This document shows, piece by piece, positions 53,952-62,054 of a stretch of 64,000 bases of DNA (positions are counted from its first letter, which is position 1; every line of letters begins with the position of its first letter). The translations under genes and the position numbers were made by a program. Origin of the DNA: Paucibacter sp. PLA-PC-4 (lineage in GTDB: Bacteria; Pseudomonadota; Gammaproteobacteria; Burkholderiales; Burkholderiaceae_C); assembly GCF_026241155.1 (NCBI RefSeq), contig NZ_JAPFGP010000017.1, forward strand, positions 1 through 64,000, written 5' to 3'. Below the pieces are notes generated by a model, which was not told the DNA's origin, searched no databases, and saw only the letters and a list, made by a program, of their open reading frames with translations.

Positions 53952-54485
53952 TCAGGTCTTGATGTCGCCGGGCATGGCCGCGTACATCCAAAAGTCTGTC
54001 TGCTGGCCTCGCACCAATCTGAAATTGCGCAGCAGGCCCTCGCGCGGGAAGCCGCAGCGCTCCAGCATTTTTTGCGAGCCGATGTTTGGCAGCACGGATG
54101 TGGCCTGAATGCGGTGCCAGCCGCGCTGCGCAAAGCCCCACAGCGTCGCCGCCCGGCAGGCGGCGCTGGCGATGCTCTGGCGCCAGTGGGCCGGGGTCAC
54201 GTCGTAAGTCACTTCGGCGGTCCCGTTGAGCGGGGAGATGGTGAGAAAACCGACGGGCGCGACCAACTCAGCCGCTCCGGCGGCTTTGACAATGGCCAAG
54301 CGTATCGGCGCGGCGACGTCGCCGCTCAGGGTCTTGTCGATCTTGCGCCGGATATCGTCGACGCTGGCGGCCGTCGAGCTGGTGTGCAGCTTGACCTCTG
54401 GGAGGCAGGCGTAGGCCGTCCAGACCTGGGCGTCATTGGGCCGGATGGGGCGTAGTGAGAAGCCGCGGAGGCTGGAAGTGTTCAT
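53952..54485 (-). CDS. GNAT-family N-acetyltransferase (RimJ/RimL type), 177 aa
   Basis: An acetyl-CoA-dependent N-acetyltransferase. The family signs are GFSLRPIRPNDAQVW at the start, AEVTYDVTPAHWRQSIA with the acetyl-CoA loop region, and ATSVLPNIGSQKMLERCGFPREG near residues 128-150 (quoted in part). It is likely to act on a protein N-terminus, small amine or antibiotic; the substrate is unknown. It is followed ten bases later by the hydrolase gene on the same strand. Confidence 0.9.
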   Translation of the reverse strand: MNTSSLRGFSLRPIRPNDAQVWTAYACLPEVKLHTSSTAASVDDIRRKIDKTLSGDVAAPIRLAIVKAAGAAELVAPVGFLTISPLNGTAEVTYDVTPAHWRQSIASAACRAATLWGFAQRGWHRIQATSVLPNIGSQKMLERCGFPREGLLRNFRLVRGQQTDFWMYAAMPGDIKT

Positions 54486-54551
54486 GCCTGGAGCCTCGGG
54501 TTGTCGCGGGTGATCGGCCCGCTGAATGGTCTGGCAGCACGCGGCTCAATA

Positions 54552-54669
54552 CTAGAGCAGGCCGGCCTTTTTGCAGTGCACGCAGGCCATCTCCAGCGGG
54601 GCAAAGCCAAGCCAGGCCGAGATCAGCAGGGCCAAGGTGAAGATCAGCAGGACGGCAGCTGATTTTCAT
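54552..54669 (-). pseudogene. Possible frameshifted small membrane protein (about 38 aa)
   Basis: A minus-strand frame from 54662 to the TAG at 54552 encodes a strikingly membrane-like peptide (AAVLLIFTLALLISAWLGFA) with a C-terminal CVHCKKAGLL. It has no start codon. An ATG at 54669 is in the wrong frame by one base across a run of four A; removing one A would give MKSAAVLLIF. There is no clear ribosome binding site, and the start region lies within a perfect hairpin (54653-54678). It could be a broken gene, a sequencing slip or chance. Confidence 0.35.
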
Positions 54670-54678
54670 CAGCTGCCG
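54653..54678. repeat. Perfect 11-bp inverted repeat with a four-base loop
   Basis: Bases 54653-54663 pair with 54668-54678 around TTTC (GAAA, a GNRA tetraloop, on the minus strand). It lies 26 bases after the stop of the 54704-55243 gene. A second small dyad (TGCCGA/TCGGCA) overlaps it. No T-run follows, so it may be an mRNA 3'-end stabiliser, a factor-dependent terminator element or a protein site. The rest of the 54486-54703 gap shows only the small frame above. Confidence 0.6.
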
Positions 54679-54703
54679 AAATTCGGCAAGAGTCGCGGGC
54701 GGC

Positions 54704-55243
54704 TCAGCGCAGAGCGGGGCATTGAATCCCCTCTATCGCCTTTACGGCCTGCAGATGCTGTTGCAGCAATTCGCCGAAGTCGGGCCGCTTCATGATGTCC
54801 TCGCGCATCAACGTGTGCAGCTTGTCACCCTGGGAGTGAGGCGGCTGGTGGGCTTTTCCCACGCGCAGCAGCTCGGCATAGCGGGGGCTGCGGGCTGCCA
54901 GGAACTGGCGGTCCTCCGCGTCGAAAGGGCTGAGCCAGGTATTCAGGCTCGCCTGGCTGTGCAGCCTCGCCGGCTCATGGCGAACCAGGTGCTCCAGCTC
55001 CAGTTGTGACTGCTCGATAAGCTGCAACTGCTGGCGCATCAGCTGATCCGAGTGGGCCGCGTGCTCGGGCGCGGTCGCTGTCACCAGCGCTGCGAGCCGC
55101 TCCTGCCACTGCGCCTGCGCCTGCGCATAGCGCTGGTATTTGTCGATGTTGCAGTCGGCCCAGGATCGTAGCGTCGGTAGGGTGCCGGCCAGGGCAGGGA
55201 CCAGGGAGCTCAGAAGAGCAACCAGTAAGGCGATCTTGGTCAT
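54704..55243 (-). CDS. Secreted hypothetical protein, helical, 179 aa
   Basis: I do not recognise a family. A signal peptide covers residues 1-19 (IALLVALLSSLVPALAG). The mature part is rich in Gln, Leu, Ala and His and predicted helical, with repeated Q-containing heptad-like stretches (QAQAQWQERLAALV, LMRQQLQLIEQSQLELEHL). Two Cys, near residues 32 and 175, could form a disulfide. It follows the DUF3303 gene by 20 bases on the same strand, so they may be co-transcribed. Confidence 0.75.
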   Translation of the reverse strand: MTKIALLVALLSSLVPALAGTLPTLRSWADCNIDKYQRYAQAQAQWQERLAALVTATAPEHAAHSDQLMRQQLQLIEQSQLELEHLVRHEPARLHSQASLNTWLSPFDAEDRQFLAARSPRYAELLRVGKAHQPPHSQGDKLHTLMREDIMKRPDFGELLQQHLQAVKAIEGIQCPALR

Positions 55244-55263
55244 GGCGTGCTGGTGCCGCCGTC

Positions 55264-55500
55264 CTAGTCAATGGGATACAGCTCAAAGTCGACGAACTGC
55301 TCCCACTTCTTGAACCACTCCTGGAACAAGGCTTCGTCATTAGATTCCATCAGCTGGAAGCAGATGTTCTTCTCGGCGTTGACCCATGAATTCAAATAGT
55401 ACAAGCCATCGGGAAACTGACGGCCTTTGGCGTTGTAGATCTCGTAGTTCTCTTCCATCAAGCCGGGCTTGAAGTTTTCGACCACCATGTATTTCTTCAA
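55264..55500 (-). CDS. DUF3303-like protein, TTG start, 78 aa
   Basis: A small cytoplasmic protein matching the DUF3303 pattern: KKYMVVENFKPG at the start, then YYLNSWVNAEKNICFQLME and FQEWFKKWEQFVDFELYP. The start is a TTG at 55500, six bases after AAGGAG. An ATG three codons on is possible, and the longer frame to 55716 is not supported. Its codon use is more AT-rich than its neighbours. Function unknown. The 55501-55690 gap upstream holds no other gene I can support and is presumably the promoter region. Confidence 0.85.
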   Translation of the reverse strand: MKKYMVVENFKPGLMEENYEIYNAKGRQFPDGLYYLNSWVNAEKNICFQLMESNDEALFQEWFKKWEQFVDFELYPID

Positions 55501-55690
55501 GACTCTCTCCTTGCGATTTAAGGTGCCCAACTCAGTCGCCGATGATTGCGCAGACGGAGCTGTCGGCTTGGATCGGCGGGAGCGGGACACCTCGCTTCTT
55601 CGGAGCAGCCTTTTCCGCCATATCAAAACTCTATCGAAAAGAAGAGGATCTCGGCAAACATAGTTCCGCTCACGACGAGGTGGCCGTCCT

Positions 55691-56242
55691 TCATGGTTTC
55701 CAATCGTCCGGCTCAAACGACACCAACACCGGAATCGCCTCGACGAAGTGGTCCGTCCTGATCACCACGGCGTAGTAGCGGGCCCGGAACGTCGTGCCAT
55801 CGGGGCAGCGCCGCTGGTGCGAGCCTCGGTGGTCGCCTACGCAATCGCCCTCCGCATGCACGGCCATGCCGGTGGTCCTCAGCGCGCCGCTGGCGGTGTC
55901 CAGTTCGATGCCATGGGGCAAGGCCGGCGTGGAGGGGTGCAAGCTCGCCCGCAGCCCGCCCAGGCAGGCCTGGGTATAGCCCTCGACCTTGAGTCGCCAC
56001 TCCTTGGCCTTGCCCAACCGGTAGGTCAGTACATCGCGGGGAACGCTCACCTCCCGGGCCTTCTTGGGCTCGTAGCTTGCGTCGAAGTCGGCTGGCGTTA
56101 TCTGGCAGTCACCACCGCCGCCGCCGCAGGACGCCAGCAGGGGTAGCAGGACCAGTAGCGCAAGCCAGCGTCCCTGGCTTGGCCCGACCCGGTGATGTTT
56201 GTGGGCACGCAGCCCGGGCCGCGCCAAATCAAAAGAGTTCAT
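55691..56242 (-). CDS. Lipoprotein with a putative Ig-like domain, 183 aa
   Basis: A predicted lipoprotein. A long basic N-terminus precedes a hydrophobic stretch ending in LLASC and a Gly run (ALLVLLPLLASCGGGGG). The pattern PHGIELDTASGALRTTGMAV resembles the core of putative Ig-fold (He_PIG-like) domains. Two Cys pairs are present in the C-terminal half. The start is set at 56242; an in-frame codon at 56266 is possible. I cannot assign a function. It lies just beyond the DUF350 gene, in the same direction, with an 88-base gap. Confidence 0.7.
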   Translation of the reverse strand: MNSFDLARPGLRAHKHHRVGPSQGRWLALLVLLPLLASCGGGGGDCQITPADFDASYEPKKAREVSVPRDVLTYRLGKAKEWRLKVEGYTQACLGGLRASLHPSTPALPHGIELDTASGALRTTGMAVHAEGDCVGDHRGSHQRRCPDGTTFRARYYAVVIRTDHFVEAIPVLVSFEPDDWKP

Positions 56243-56330
56243 TGCCTCAGTTTCTCCCCCATGCATTTTTCTTCTCTCTCACCCTCATCGCGACGGCGGC
56301 TCGCAAGCTCGGCCCCCGCCCCCGCCTCGC

Positions 56331-56552
56331 TTACCCCTTAATCGCCGCCGCCACAATCATCCCGATCGCGATGCACTTGGCGCCGATCACGATGGCCAGG
56401 GCCAGGTTCTTGTGCTCGACGATTTCTTCCCAGAGCTTGTAGGGGGTCAGCTTGTCGACGATGACAAAGCTGATCCAGAACACCAGCACGCCGATCACCG
56501 CATAGAGCACCGAGCCCAGCAGCACCGCCGGTTTGAGCCATTCGATTTCCAT
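56331..56552 (-). CDS. DUF350 (YjfL-like) small membrane protein, 73 aa
   Basis: A two-span inner-membrane protein matching a single DUF350 repeat: VLYAVIGVLVFWISFVIVDKL, TPYKLWEEIVEHKNLALAIV and a C-terminal IAIGMIVAAAIKG (parts quoted). A strong ribosome binding site (AAGGAGAAC) precedes ATG at 56552. It lies 64 bases after the DUF4178 gene. In family knowledge DUF350 proteins (E. coli YjfL) occur with DUF4178, PspA/SPFH and polyamine-linked enzymes. The function is unknown; an ion-conducting or membrane-sensing role has been suggested only by context. Confidence 0.9.
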   Translation of the reverse strand: MEIEWLKPAVLLGSVLYAVIGVLVFWISFVIVDKLTPYKLWEEIVEHKNLALAIVIGAKCIAIGMIVAAAIKG

Positions 56553-56616
56553 TTCAGTTCTCCTTGTCGTTTCATTGACTGATAGGTCGTGGTGGGTGGG
56601 GGCAGGTCTTGCCGGC

Positions 56617-58260
56617 CTATTTGTGCCCGCCCCCGCCGCTGTAGCCGCCGTAGGATCCGCCTCCGGTGCCCAGGCGCACGCCGCTGCCGCTGGCGCGGCG
56701 CTGGCATTCGCGGTATTCGTTGCTGGCTTCGCCGAAGCTCTGCTTGTAGCTCTGGCAATCGTCCTGGCTGCAGCCGCGCATCAGCATCACCAGGATGAAG
56801 AGGATGAACAGGGTCAGCAAGACCTTGAACACCAGGCCGTGGCCGCTGGAGGGCGCCGCGTCGCGGGTCAGCGCGGCGGTGCTGATCGCCAGCTTGAAGG
56901 CACGGGCGACCTCGGCGGCATCGAGCTTGCGGCCATGGCTCCAAGTGATCTCCTGGGTGCTTCCCTTGCTGCCGGTCTGCTCGCGCGACAGCAGCTCGAC
57001 CCGGCCTTCGCCCCTCCACTCGTAATCGGTGATCTGGGCGCGCTCGCCGCGCCGCAGCTGCCAGTAGAACTCGCCCAGCACATAGGTGATCTGGGCCGCA
57101 TAGGACTCGCCCCCGTACAAGGCCTTGAAGCGCCGGCCCTGCCACTCGACCGTGTTGTTGCCGCCGCCCTTGGGCGCGCCGGTCAGCGGCCGCACCAAGC
57201 TCCAGCCTTCGTTGGTGTCGACCAGAAAGGCAAAGCCCTCGCTGCGGTTGTAGAGCAGGTATTCGCGCCAGAAGCTCTGCTCGTCCTCGCTGTCCGCCGC
57301 GGGCAGGTCGCAGCGCTCCAGATAGCCGACCACCTGCCAGGGCAGCGCCGGGCCGCCGGCGACGAGCGCCAACGTGCCGCTGCGGCCCAGCGAGATCAGC
57401 GGCTCCAGTGTGTTGGCCTGCTGCGTGTAGTGGGCCAGGTCTTGCCCGAGGCCCTTGGAAATGTCGACCACCGCGTGGCATTGCGCGCAGACGATGCTCT
57501 GGCTGCTGTCGAGCTTGGGCGCCAGCGCGGCGCCGCAACTGGGGCATTCGCAAGTCTTGCCGATGAGGGTCTTGCTGCTGATGGCCTCGCCCTGCGCGTC
57601 CTCGCGCAACCCGCTCATCGCCAATTCGGCCAGCCGCACCGGCCGGCCCAGCGACCAGTTCGGCGCGCTGCCGGGCGGGCCGCTGTACTCCAGGCTGGCC
57701 ACCTCGTCGGCGCTGTTGTTGCGCAGCTCGGCCACCAGGAACTGGCGCTGCGCATCGGCCAGCGGCGCATGCGGCAGCTCGCCCTGGGCAGCGGCCTGGC
57801 GCGCCAGGGTCAGCGTACTGACGGTCCAGGCCTGGCCAGCCAGCAGCAGCTGAGCGCCCAGCACCAGCTCATGGGCTTGTGGCAGGCCGGCCGGCGGCGG
57901 CGCCTCGAAGCCCAGCACATAGCTGCCGTTGTCCTCCGACAACCAAGCACTACGGCCGTTGTCGAACAGCGCATGCCACTCGTTCCAGCTGCCCTCGGCA
58001 TAGCTCAGCTGCAGCCGACCGACGAGGCTGAAGGCGGCGCCGGCATAGCGGCCGGCCGCACCCAGCTGCAGCGGCGAAAAGTCGTCGAACAGCTCGGCGC
58101 TCGCGCCGATCTTGCGCAGGCTCTCGCCCTCGCGCAGCAGGGTGCTGCGGCAAAAGCCGCAGACCGCGCTGGCCGAGGCGGCACTGGCGAACTCGACCGG
58201 CGCGCCGCAATTGGGGCAGGCCGCCTGCCAGCGGCGTTGGGGTGTGCCTGAAGAGGCCAA
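56617..58260 (-). CDS. DUF4178 protein with two zinc ribbons, 547 aa
   Basis: A multidomain protein. The N-terminal zinc ribbon is CPNCGAPVEFASAASASAVC (Cys at about 15, 18, 34 and 37). A DUF4178-like beta-rich domain follows (about 50-150), then a second ribbon CECPSCGAALAP with CAQC near 238-262. A second DUF4178 domain spans about 285-430. A membrane span near 478-495 (VFKVLLTLFILFILVMLM) leads to a Cys-containing segment and a Gly/Ser/Tyr-rich tail. The start appears to be TTG at 58260, one base after the SPFH gene stop; no in-frame ATG is nearby. It is related to E. coli YjfK. Its middle place in an SPFH-DUF4178-DUF350 operon is typical. Confidence 0.88.
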   Translation of the reverse strand: MASSGTPQRRWQAACPNCGAPVEFASAASASAVCGFCRSTLLREGESLRKIGASAELFDDFSPLQLGAAGRYAGAAFSLVGRLQLSYAEGSWNEWHALFDNGRSAWLSEDNGSYVLGFEAPPPAGLPQAHELVLGAQLLLAGQAWTVSTLTLARQAAAQGELPHAPLADAQRQFLVAELRNNSADEVASLEYSGPPGSAPNWSLGRPVRLAELAMSGLREDAQGEAISSKTLIGKTCECPSCGAALAPKLDSSQSIVCAQCHAVVDISKGLGQDLAHYTQQANTLEPLISLGRSGTLALVAGGPALPWQVVGYLERCDLPAADSEDEQSFWREYLLYNRSEGFAFLVDTNEGWSLVRPLTGAPKGGGNNTVEWQGRRFKALYGGESYAAQITYVLGEFYWQLRRGERAQITDYEWRGEGRVELLSREQTGSKGSTQEITWSHGRKLDAAEVARAFKLAISTAALTRDAAPSSGHGLVFKVLLTLFILFILVMLMRGCSQDDCQSYKQSFGEASNEYRECQRRASGSGVRLGTGGGSYGGYSGGGGHK

Positions 58261-58261
58261 T

Positions 58262-59308
58262 TCAGCCGAGCTTCTTCAGTAGCTCGGCCTTCTTCGCGGC
58301 GAACTCTTCGTCGGTCAATATGCCCTTGGCCTTCAGATCGCCGAGCTTTTCCAGCAGGGCCATGATCTCTTCGGCGCTTTGCACGGGGGCGCTCGCTGCC
58401 GGCGCTGGCGCTGCTGACGCGCCGGCGCCGGCCAGGCCCTGGCTCAGCTGCTGGGCCAGCACCTGGCCCATCGCAAGACCTGCCCCCAGACCCATCGCGT
58501 CACCCGCCACACTGCCGCCGCCGGAGGCATTGCCCTCGGCCATCTTGGGCAGCGATTGCGCGGCCTGGTACTGCATGAACTGGCCCATGTTCTGGCCGAT
58601 CATGCCCATGCCGATTTTCTGGTCGAGGATCTTCTGCAGCTCCTCGGGCAGCGAGACGTTCTGCAGGGTCACGCTCTCCAACTTCAGGCCCAGGGCGGTG
58701 AACGAGGGCGCGGTGGCCTCCATCAAGGCCTTGGCAAACTCGATCTGGTTGGCCGCCAGGTCCAGGAAGGGGATGCCGCTTTGCGCCACCGCATCGCTGA
58801 TGTGCTGCAGCATCAGGCCGCGCAACTGGCCGTCCAGGTCCTCGACCGAGTAGCGCTCGCGCGTGCCCGAGATCTCGGTGTGAAACAGCTTGGGGTCGGT
58901 GATGCGGTAGGCGTAGTTGCCGAATGCGCGAACGCGCACCGCGCCGAAGTCCTTGTCGCGGATAGTCACCGGCTGGGTCGTGCCCCAGCGCCGGTCGATG
59001 CGCTGGCGGGTGCTGAAGAAATAGACATCGCTCTTGAACGGCGACTCGAACAGCTTGTCCCAGTTCTTCAGATAGGTCAGCACCGGCAGGGTCTGGGTGC
59101 TGAGCTTGTACATGCCGGGGCCGAATACATCGGCCACCTTGCCCTCGTTGACGAAGACGGCCATCTGCGACTCGCGCACCGTCAGCGAGGCGCCGTACTG
59201 GATTTCCATCTCGGCCATCGGAAAGCGCCAGGCCAGCGTGGTTTCGTCATCTTCGGTCCATTGCAGGATGTCGATGAACTGTTTCTTGATGAAATCCATC
59301 AGGCCCAT
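58262..59308 (-). CDS. SPFH-domain protein with C-terminal SHOCT domain (YdjI-like), 348 aa
   Basis: A band-7/SPFH-like scaffold protein. MGLMDFIKKQFIDILQW opens it, followed by VRESQMAVFVNEGKVADVFG and the core beta/alpha region to about residue 215. A Gly/Ala-rich linker runs from about 245 to 310. A C-terminal SHOCT motif follows (LEKLGDLKAKGILTDEEFAAKKAELL, residues 320-345, quoted for its key L, G, I, T, F, K pattern). It lacks a clear membrane span, so it is probably a membrane-associated assembly. GGGAGC precedes the ATG. It is first in the operon with the DUF4178 and DUF350 genes. Confidence 0.9.
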   Translation of the reverse strand: MGLMDFIKKQFIDILQWTEDDETTLAWRFPMAEMEIQYGASLTVRESQMAVFVNEGKVADVFGPGMYKLSTQTLPVLTYLKNWDKLFESPFKSDVYFFSTRQRIDRRWGTTQPVTIRDKDFGAVRVRAFGNYAYRITDPKLFHTEISGTRERYSVEDLDGQLRGLMLQHISDAVAQSGIPFLDLAANQIEFAKALMEATAPSFTALGLKLESVTLQNVSLPEELQKILDQKIGMGMIGQNMGQFMQYQAAQSLPKMAEGNASGGGSVAGDAMGLGAGLAMGQVLAQQLSQGLAGAGASAAPAPAASAPVQSAEEIMALLEKLGDLKAKGILTDEEFAAKKAELLKKLG

Positions 59309-59404
59309 GGTCGTGCTCCCCGTAACGAACGGGCACCGCGCCCGCGCCGTGAGTATCCATCAGCGCCAGGCAGGCGTCTGCCCCACCTGCGGGGGAAGGA
59401 GGCC

Positions 59405-60544
59405 TCAGCTTTTGTGCTTGCTGCGCGAGAACAGGCTGCCGCCCAGCATGGCCGCCGCCATGCCCCAGAACAGCGGCGCAATGCCCAGCGCCGCGCCCAT
59501 CGCACCGAACACCAGAGGCATCACGGTCTGGCTGGTGTTGATCAGCGTGGTACGCAGGCCCAGGGCCTCGGCGGCCCGGCCCTCGGGGGCCGATTGGTGC
59601 AGCAGGGTCAGCACCATCGGTTGCGGGGCGCCGAGGCCCAGGCCCAACAGGAAGGTAATCGCCATCAGCACGCCGACACTGTCAGTGAAGGGCACGGCCA
59701 GATAAGCCAGGCCGGCCACCAGCAGCGAGGCCACCAGTAGCGGCCAGGGCTGGATGCGGTTGACGATGAAGGGCATGGCCAGGCGCACCGCGAAGGTGGC
59801 GGCCGCGAAGGCGCCCATCACGATGCCGATCTGCGAGGGCGTCAGTCCAATCTGCGCACCGTAGACGGGGATGGCGAAGTTGTAGATGTCCCAGCCCACG
59901 GTCAGGATGGCCATCGCGATGAAGAGGCGGCGCAGCTCCGGCTCGCGCAGCAGATCGAACACCGGCCCGGGCGGGGTCAGGTCATGCTTCTCGCGCAGCG
60001 TGATCTCGGGCAGCAGGCGGCCCCAAAGCGCCAGCAGCGGCAGCACCGTGAACAGTGCCAGGATCAGGAAGCAGGCGCGGTAGCCCAGCGCGTCGATCGA
60101 GATGCCGGTCAGCATCGGCGCGACAAAGGTCGAGGTCGAGAAGCCTAAAGCGACATAGCTGAAATTGACCGTGCGCTCCTCGGGGGCGCTCATCTCGCCC
60201 ACCGCGTGGTAGACCGAGACATTGAGCAGCATGAAGGACAAGCCCACCAGCACGCTGGTCACATAAAGCGTGGCGAGCTGGGGCATCAGAAAGGGCAGCA
60301 GCGTGCCTAGGCCCACCCCTATGGTGCCGATCAGCATCGGCCGAGTGATGCCCGAGCGATCGATCCAGCGCCCTGCCGCCACCGAGGTCAGCGCCGGCAG
60401 CAGCGCATACATGGCCATCAGGCTGCCCACCGTCAGCGTCGACGCCCCCTGCTTGATCGCGAACAGCGCCACCGCGATGCGGCTGCCGTTGAAGGCGACA
60501 TGGTTCAGAACCAGCAGGATGATGATCAGGGGCAGGGGGCGCAT
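59405..60544 (-). CDS. MFS transporter, 379 aa
   Basis: A 12-span inner-membrane transporter of the major facilitator superfamily. Motif A-like GRWIDRSGITRPMLIG lies near residues 58-73, and a central loop (KHDLTPPGPVFDLLREPELRR) sits between two six-span halves. The C-terminal part has LLGLGLGAPQPMVLTLL. The substrate is unknown; the pattern fits a small-solute or drug exporter. It is monocistronic, 96 bases downstream of the SPFH gene on the same strand, and upstream of no partner. Confidence 0.9.
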   Translation of the reverse strand: MRPLPLIIILLVLNHVAFNGSRIAVALFAIKQGASTLTVGSLMAMYALLPALTSVAAGRWIDRSGITRPMLIGTIGVGLGTLLPFLMPQLATLYVTSVLVGLSFMLLNVSVYHAVGEMSAPEERTVNFSYVALGFSTSTFVAPMLTGISIDALGYRACFLILALFTVLPLLALWGRLLPEITLREKHDLTPPGPVFDLLREPELRRLFIAMAILTVGWDIYNFAIPVYGAQIGLTPSQIGIVMGAFAAATFAVRLAMPFIVNRIQPWPLLVASLLVAGLAYLAVPFTDSVGVLMAITFLLGLGLGAPQPMVLTLLHQSAPEGRAAEALGLRTTLINTSQTVMPLVFGAMGAALGIAPLFWGMAAAMLGGSLFSRSKHKS

Positions 60545-60601
60545 CGCGGCTTGATTCTAGGCAAGCCGGCGAGCGCCGTCGTCCACAGCTCGCACGCGTC
60601 C

Positions 60602-61174
60602 TCAGAGCGTTGGCCAGACTCCCGGTTCGACTTCCAGGCGCAGGCACCAGTCCGAGGGAATGGTGCCGGCCCAGACCAGGTTGTGGTGCGGCAGCAGGCG
60701 CCGCTTCGCGAAGGTCATGCGCGAATCGGCCAGCGCCAGCAGGGTGCTGGCGTTCCAGTCCTGCTTGGGTGGGCTGGCGGCCACGCCGATGGTGGCGCTC
60801 AGTGGCGGCTGGCCGCCCAGCTGAGCCAGCGCACTGGCGATGCGCTCGCGCAGCTTCTCGGCCAGTGCGGCGGCGGCGGCAATATCGGTGTCCGGCAGTA
60901 TCAGCACGAACTCATCGGCGCCCAGATAGGCCAGGCTGGCGCCGGCGGGCTGCAACTGCTGCAAGAGCATGGCCAGCTGCGTCAGCACCTGTTCGGCGCT
61001 GGCTTGGCCCTGCTCGTCTTGGTAGCTCTTGAAGTGATCGATATCCAGGGTCAGCACGGCCAGCGAGTGGCCTGAGGCCCGCGAGGCTTGGGCCGAGGAC
61101 TCCAGCGCCTGCATCAGCGCCTTGCGGTCCAGTACACCGGGCAGGGCCCTCAGGTCGGCATGTACAACAGTCAT
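60602..61174 (-). CDS. GGDEF-domain protein with GADEF motif, 190 aa
   Basis: A diguanylate cyclase-like domain alone, with no sensor or membrane part. The substrate/metal-binding DIDHFKSYQDEQG lies near residue 50. The signature reads YLGADEFVLIL, so the second Gly of GGDEF is Ala; this can weaken or keep activity depending on the protein. No RxxD inhibitory site is obvious. ATG at 61174 follows GGAGCACCTG; the longer frame to 61237 is less likely. It may make or bind c-di-GMP, or be an inactive regulator. Confidence 0.85.
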   Translation of the reverse strand: MTVVHADLRALPGVLDRKALMQALESSAQASRASGHSLAVLTLDIDHFKSYQDEQGQASAEQVLTQLAMLLQQLQPAGASLAYLGADEFVLILPDTDIAAAAALAEKLRERIASALAQLGGQPPLSATIGVAASPPKQDWNASTLLALADSRMTFAKRRLLPHHNLVWAGTIPSDWCLRLEVEPGVWPTL

Positions 61175-61282
61175 CAGGTGCTCCGGGGTGGCGATGCACC
61201 ATGCTAGTGAGCGCTGCGGGCCTGCGGCATGCTCCATTACCCTGGGGAGCGCGCTCAGCGCCCCCCGGGGCTCATTGCACAG

Positions 61283-62017
61283 TCAAAGGCCCGAATGGCC
61301 GCGCCGTCGCGCCAGGCCACCCAGTAGGGCCACACCGCCCAGCAGCAGGGCGTAGCTTGCCGGCTCCGGCACGACGCTGACCGTCAGGCCCTCGGCGCGG
61401 AAGTAGCCGGCGCTCTGCTGCAGGCCGGCGCCGAGCTGGAAGCTGCCATAGTCCCAGTTGCCCTGTGCGTTGGGCGGCAGCATGGCGGTGGCGCTGTAAC
61501 TTCCCTGCCAGGTGGCGATGTCGAAGGGCAGGTTCTGGAACAGGTCCGGCAGCACAAAGCTCAGTGAGACGCGATCCTCGCCAGCGCCGTCGCGCCATCC
61601 CAGCATTAGCCCGTCCTGCTCACTGCTGGCCGGCTGGCCGCGACCGCCCAGCTCGCCGGGGTAGTAGGCCTTGCGGTCGAGCTTGAGGCTTGCGAAACCG
61701 CTGCTCAGATCAAAGTGATGGCTGACGCCGCCGACCGTCAGCGTGGCGGCCTGCACAAAGCCGCCCTCATAGAGCTGCACATGATCTTCCCATTCGAGGT
61801 TCTCGCCCAGCGCCGCGCTGTCGATGCGCAGCTGCAGGCTGAACTCGGCGCCGGGGGCGACGGCGCCGGCGAAGCTGCCGGGCGCGGCCTGGGCTGCGCC
61901 CTGGCTGTGCGCCCCGAGCTGGCCGTTCATGCGGATGTCCAGCAGCTCCGCCTGGGCGGCCAGGCTGGCCAGGCCCAGCAGCAGGGCGGGCAGGGCTTTC
62001 AACAAGGTCTTGTTCAT
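61283..62017 (-). CDS. PEP-CTERM sorting-domain protein, 244 aa
   Basis: An exported protein with a signal peptide at residues 1-23 (ALPALLLGLASLAAQAE) and a C-terminal PEP-CTERM sorting signal. The signal is VPEPASYALLLGGVALLGG followed by LARRR. By family it is recognised by an exosortase (EpsH/XrtA type) and linked to exopolysaccharide; no exosortase is in this window. The middle is a beta-rich domain of unknown role. ATG at 62017 is set by the signal peptide. It is 37 bases downstream of the metallophosphoesterase gene on the same strand and may be co-transcribed. Confidence 0.92.
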   Translation of the reverse strand: MNKTLLKALPALLLGLASLAAQAELLDIRMNGQLGAHSQGAAQAAPGSFAGAVAPGAEFSLQLRIDSAALGENLEWEDHVQLYEGGFVQAATLTVGGVSHHFDLSSGFASLKLDRKAYYPGELGGRGQPASSEQDGLMLGWRDGAGEDRVSLSFVLPDLFQNLPFDIATWQGSYSATAMLPPNAQGNWDYGSFQLGAGLQQSAGYFRAEGLTVSVVPEPASYALLLGGVALLGGLARRRGHSGL

Positions 62018-62054
62018 GATCGATGGTGCTTGAATTGATGAAAAGGAAGAAAGA

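Noticed and set aside
56533-58251. Plus-strand open frame of 572 aa
   Set aside because: Antisense to the DUF4178 gene, whose zinc ribbons and membrane span are convincing.
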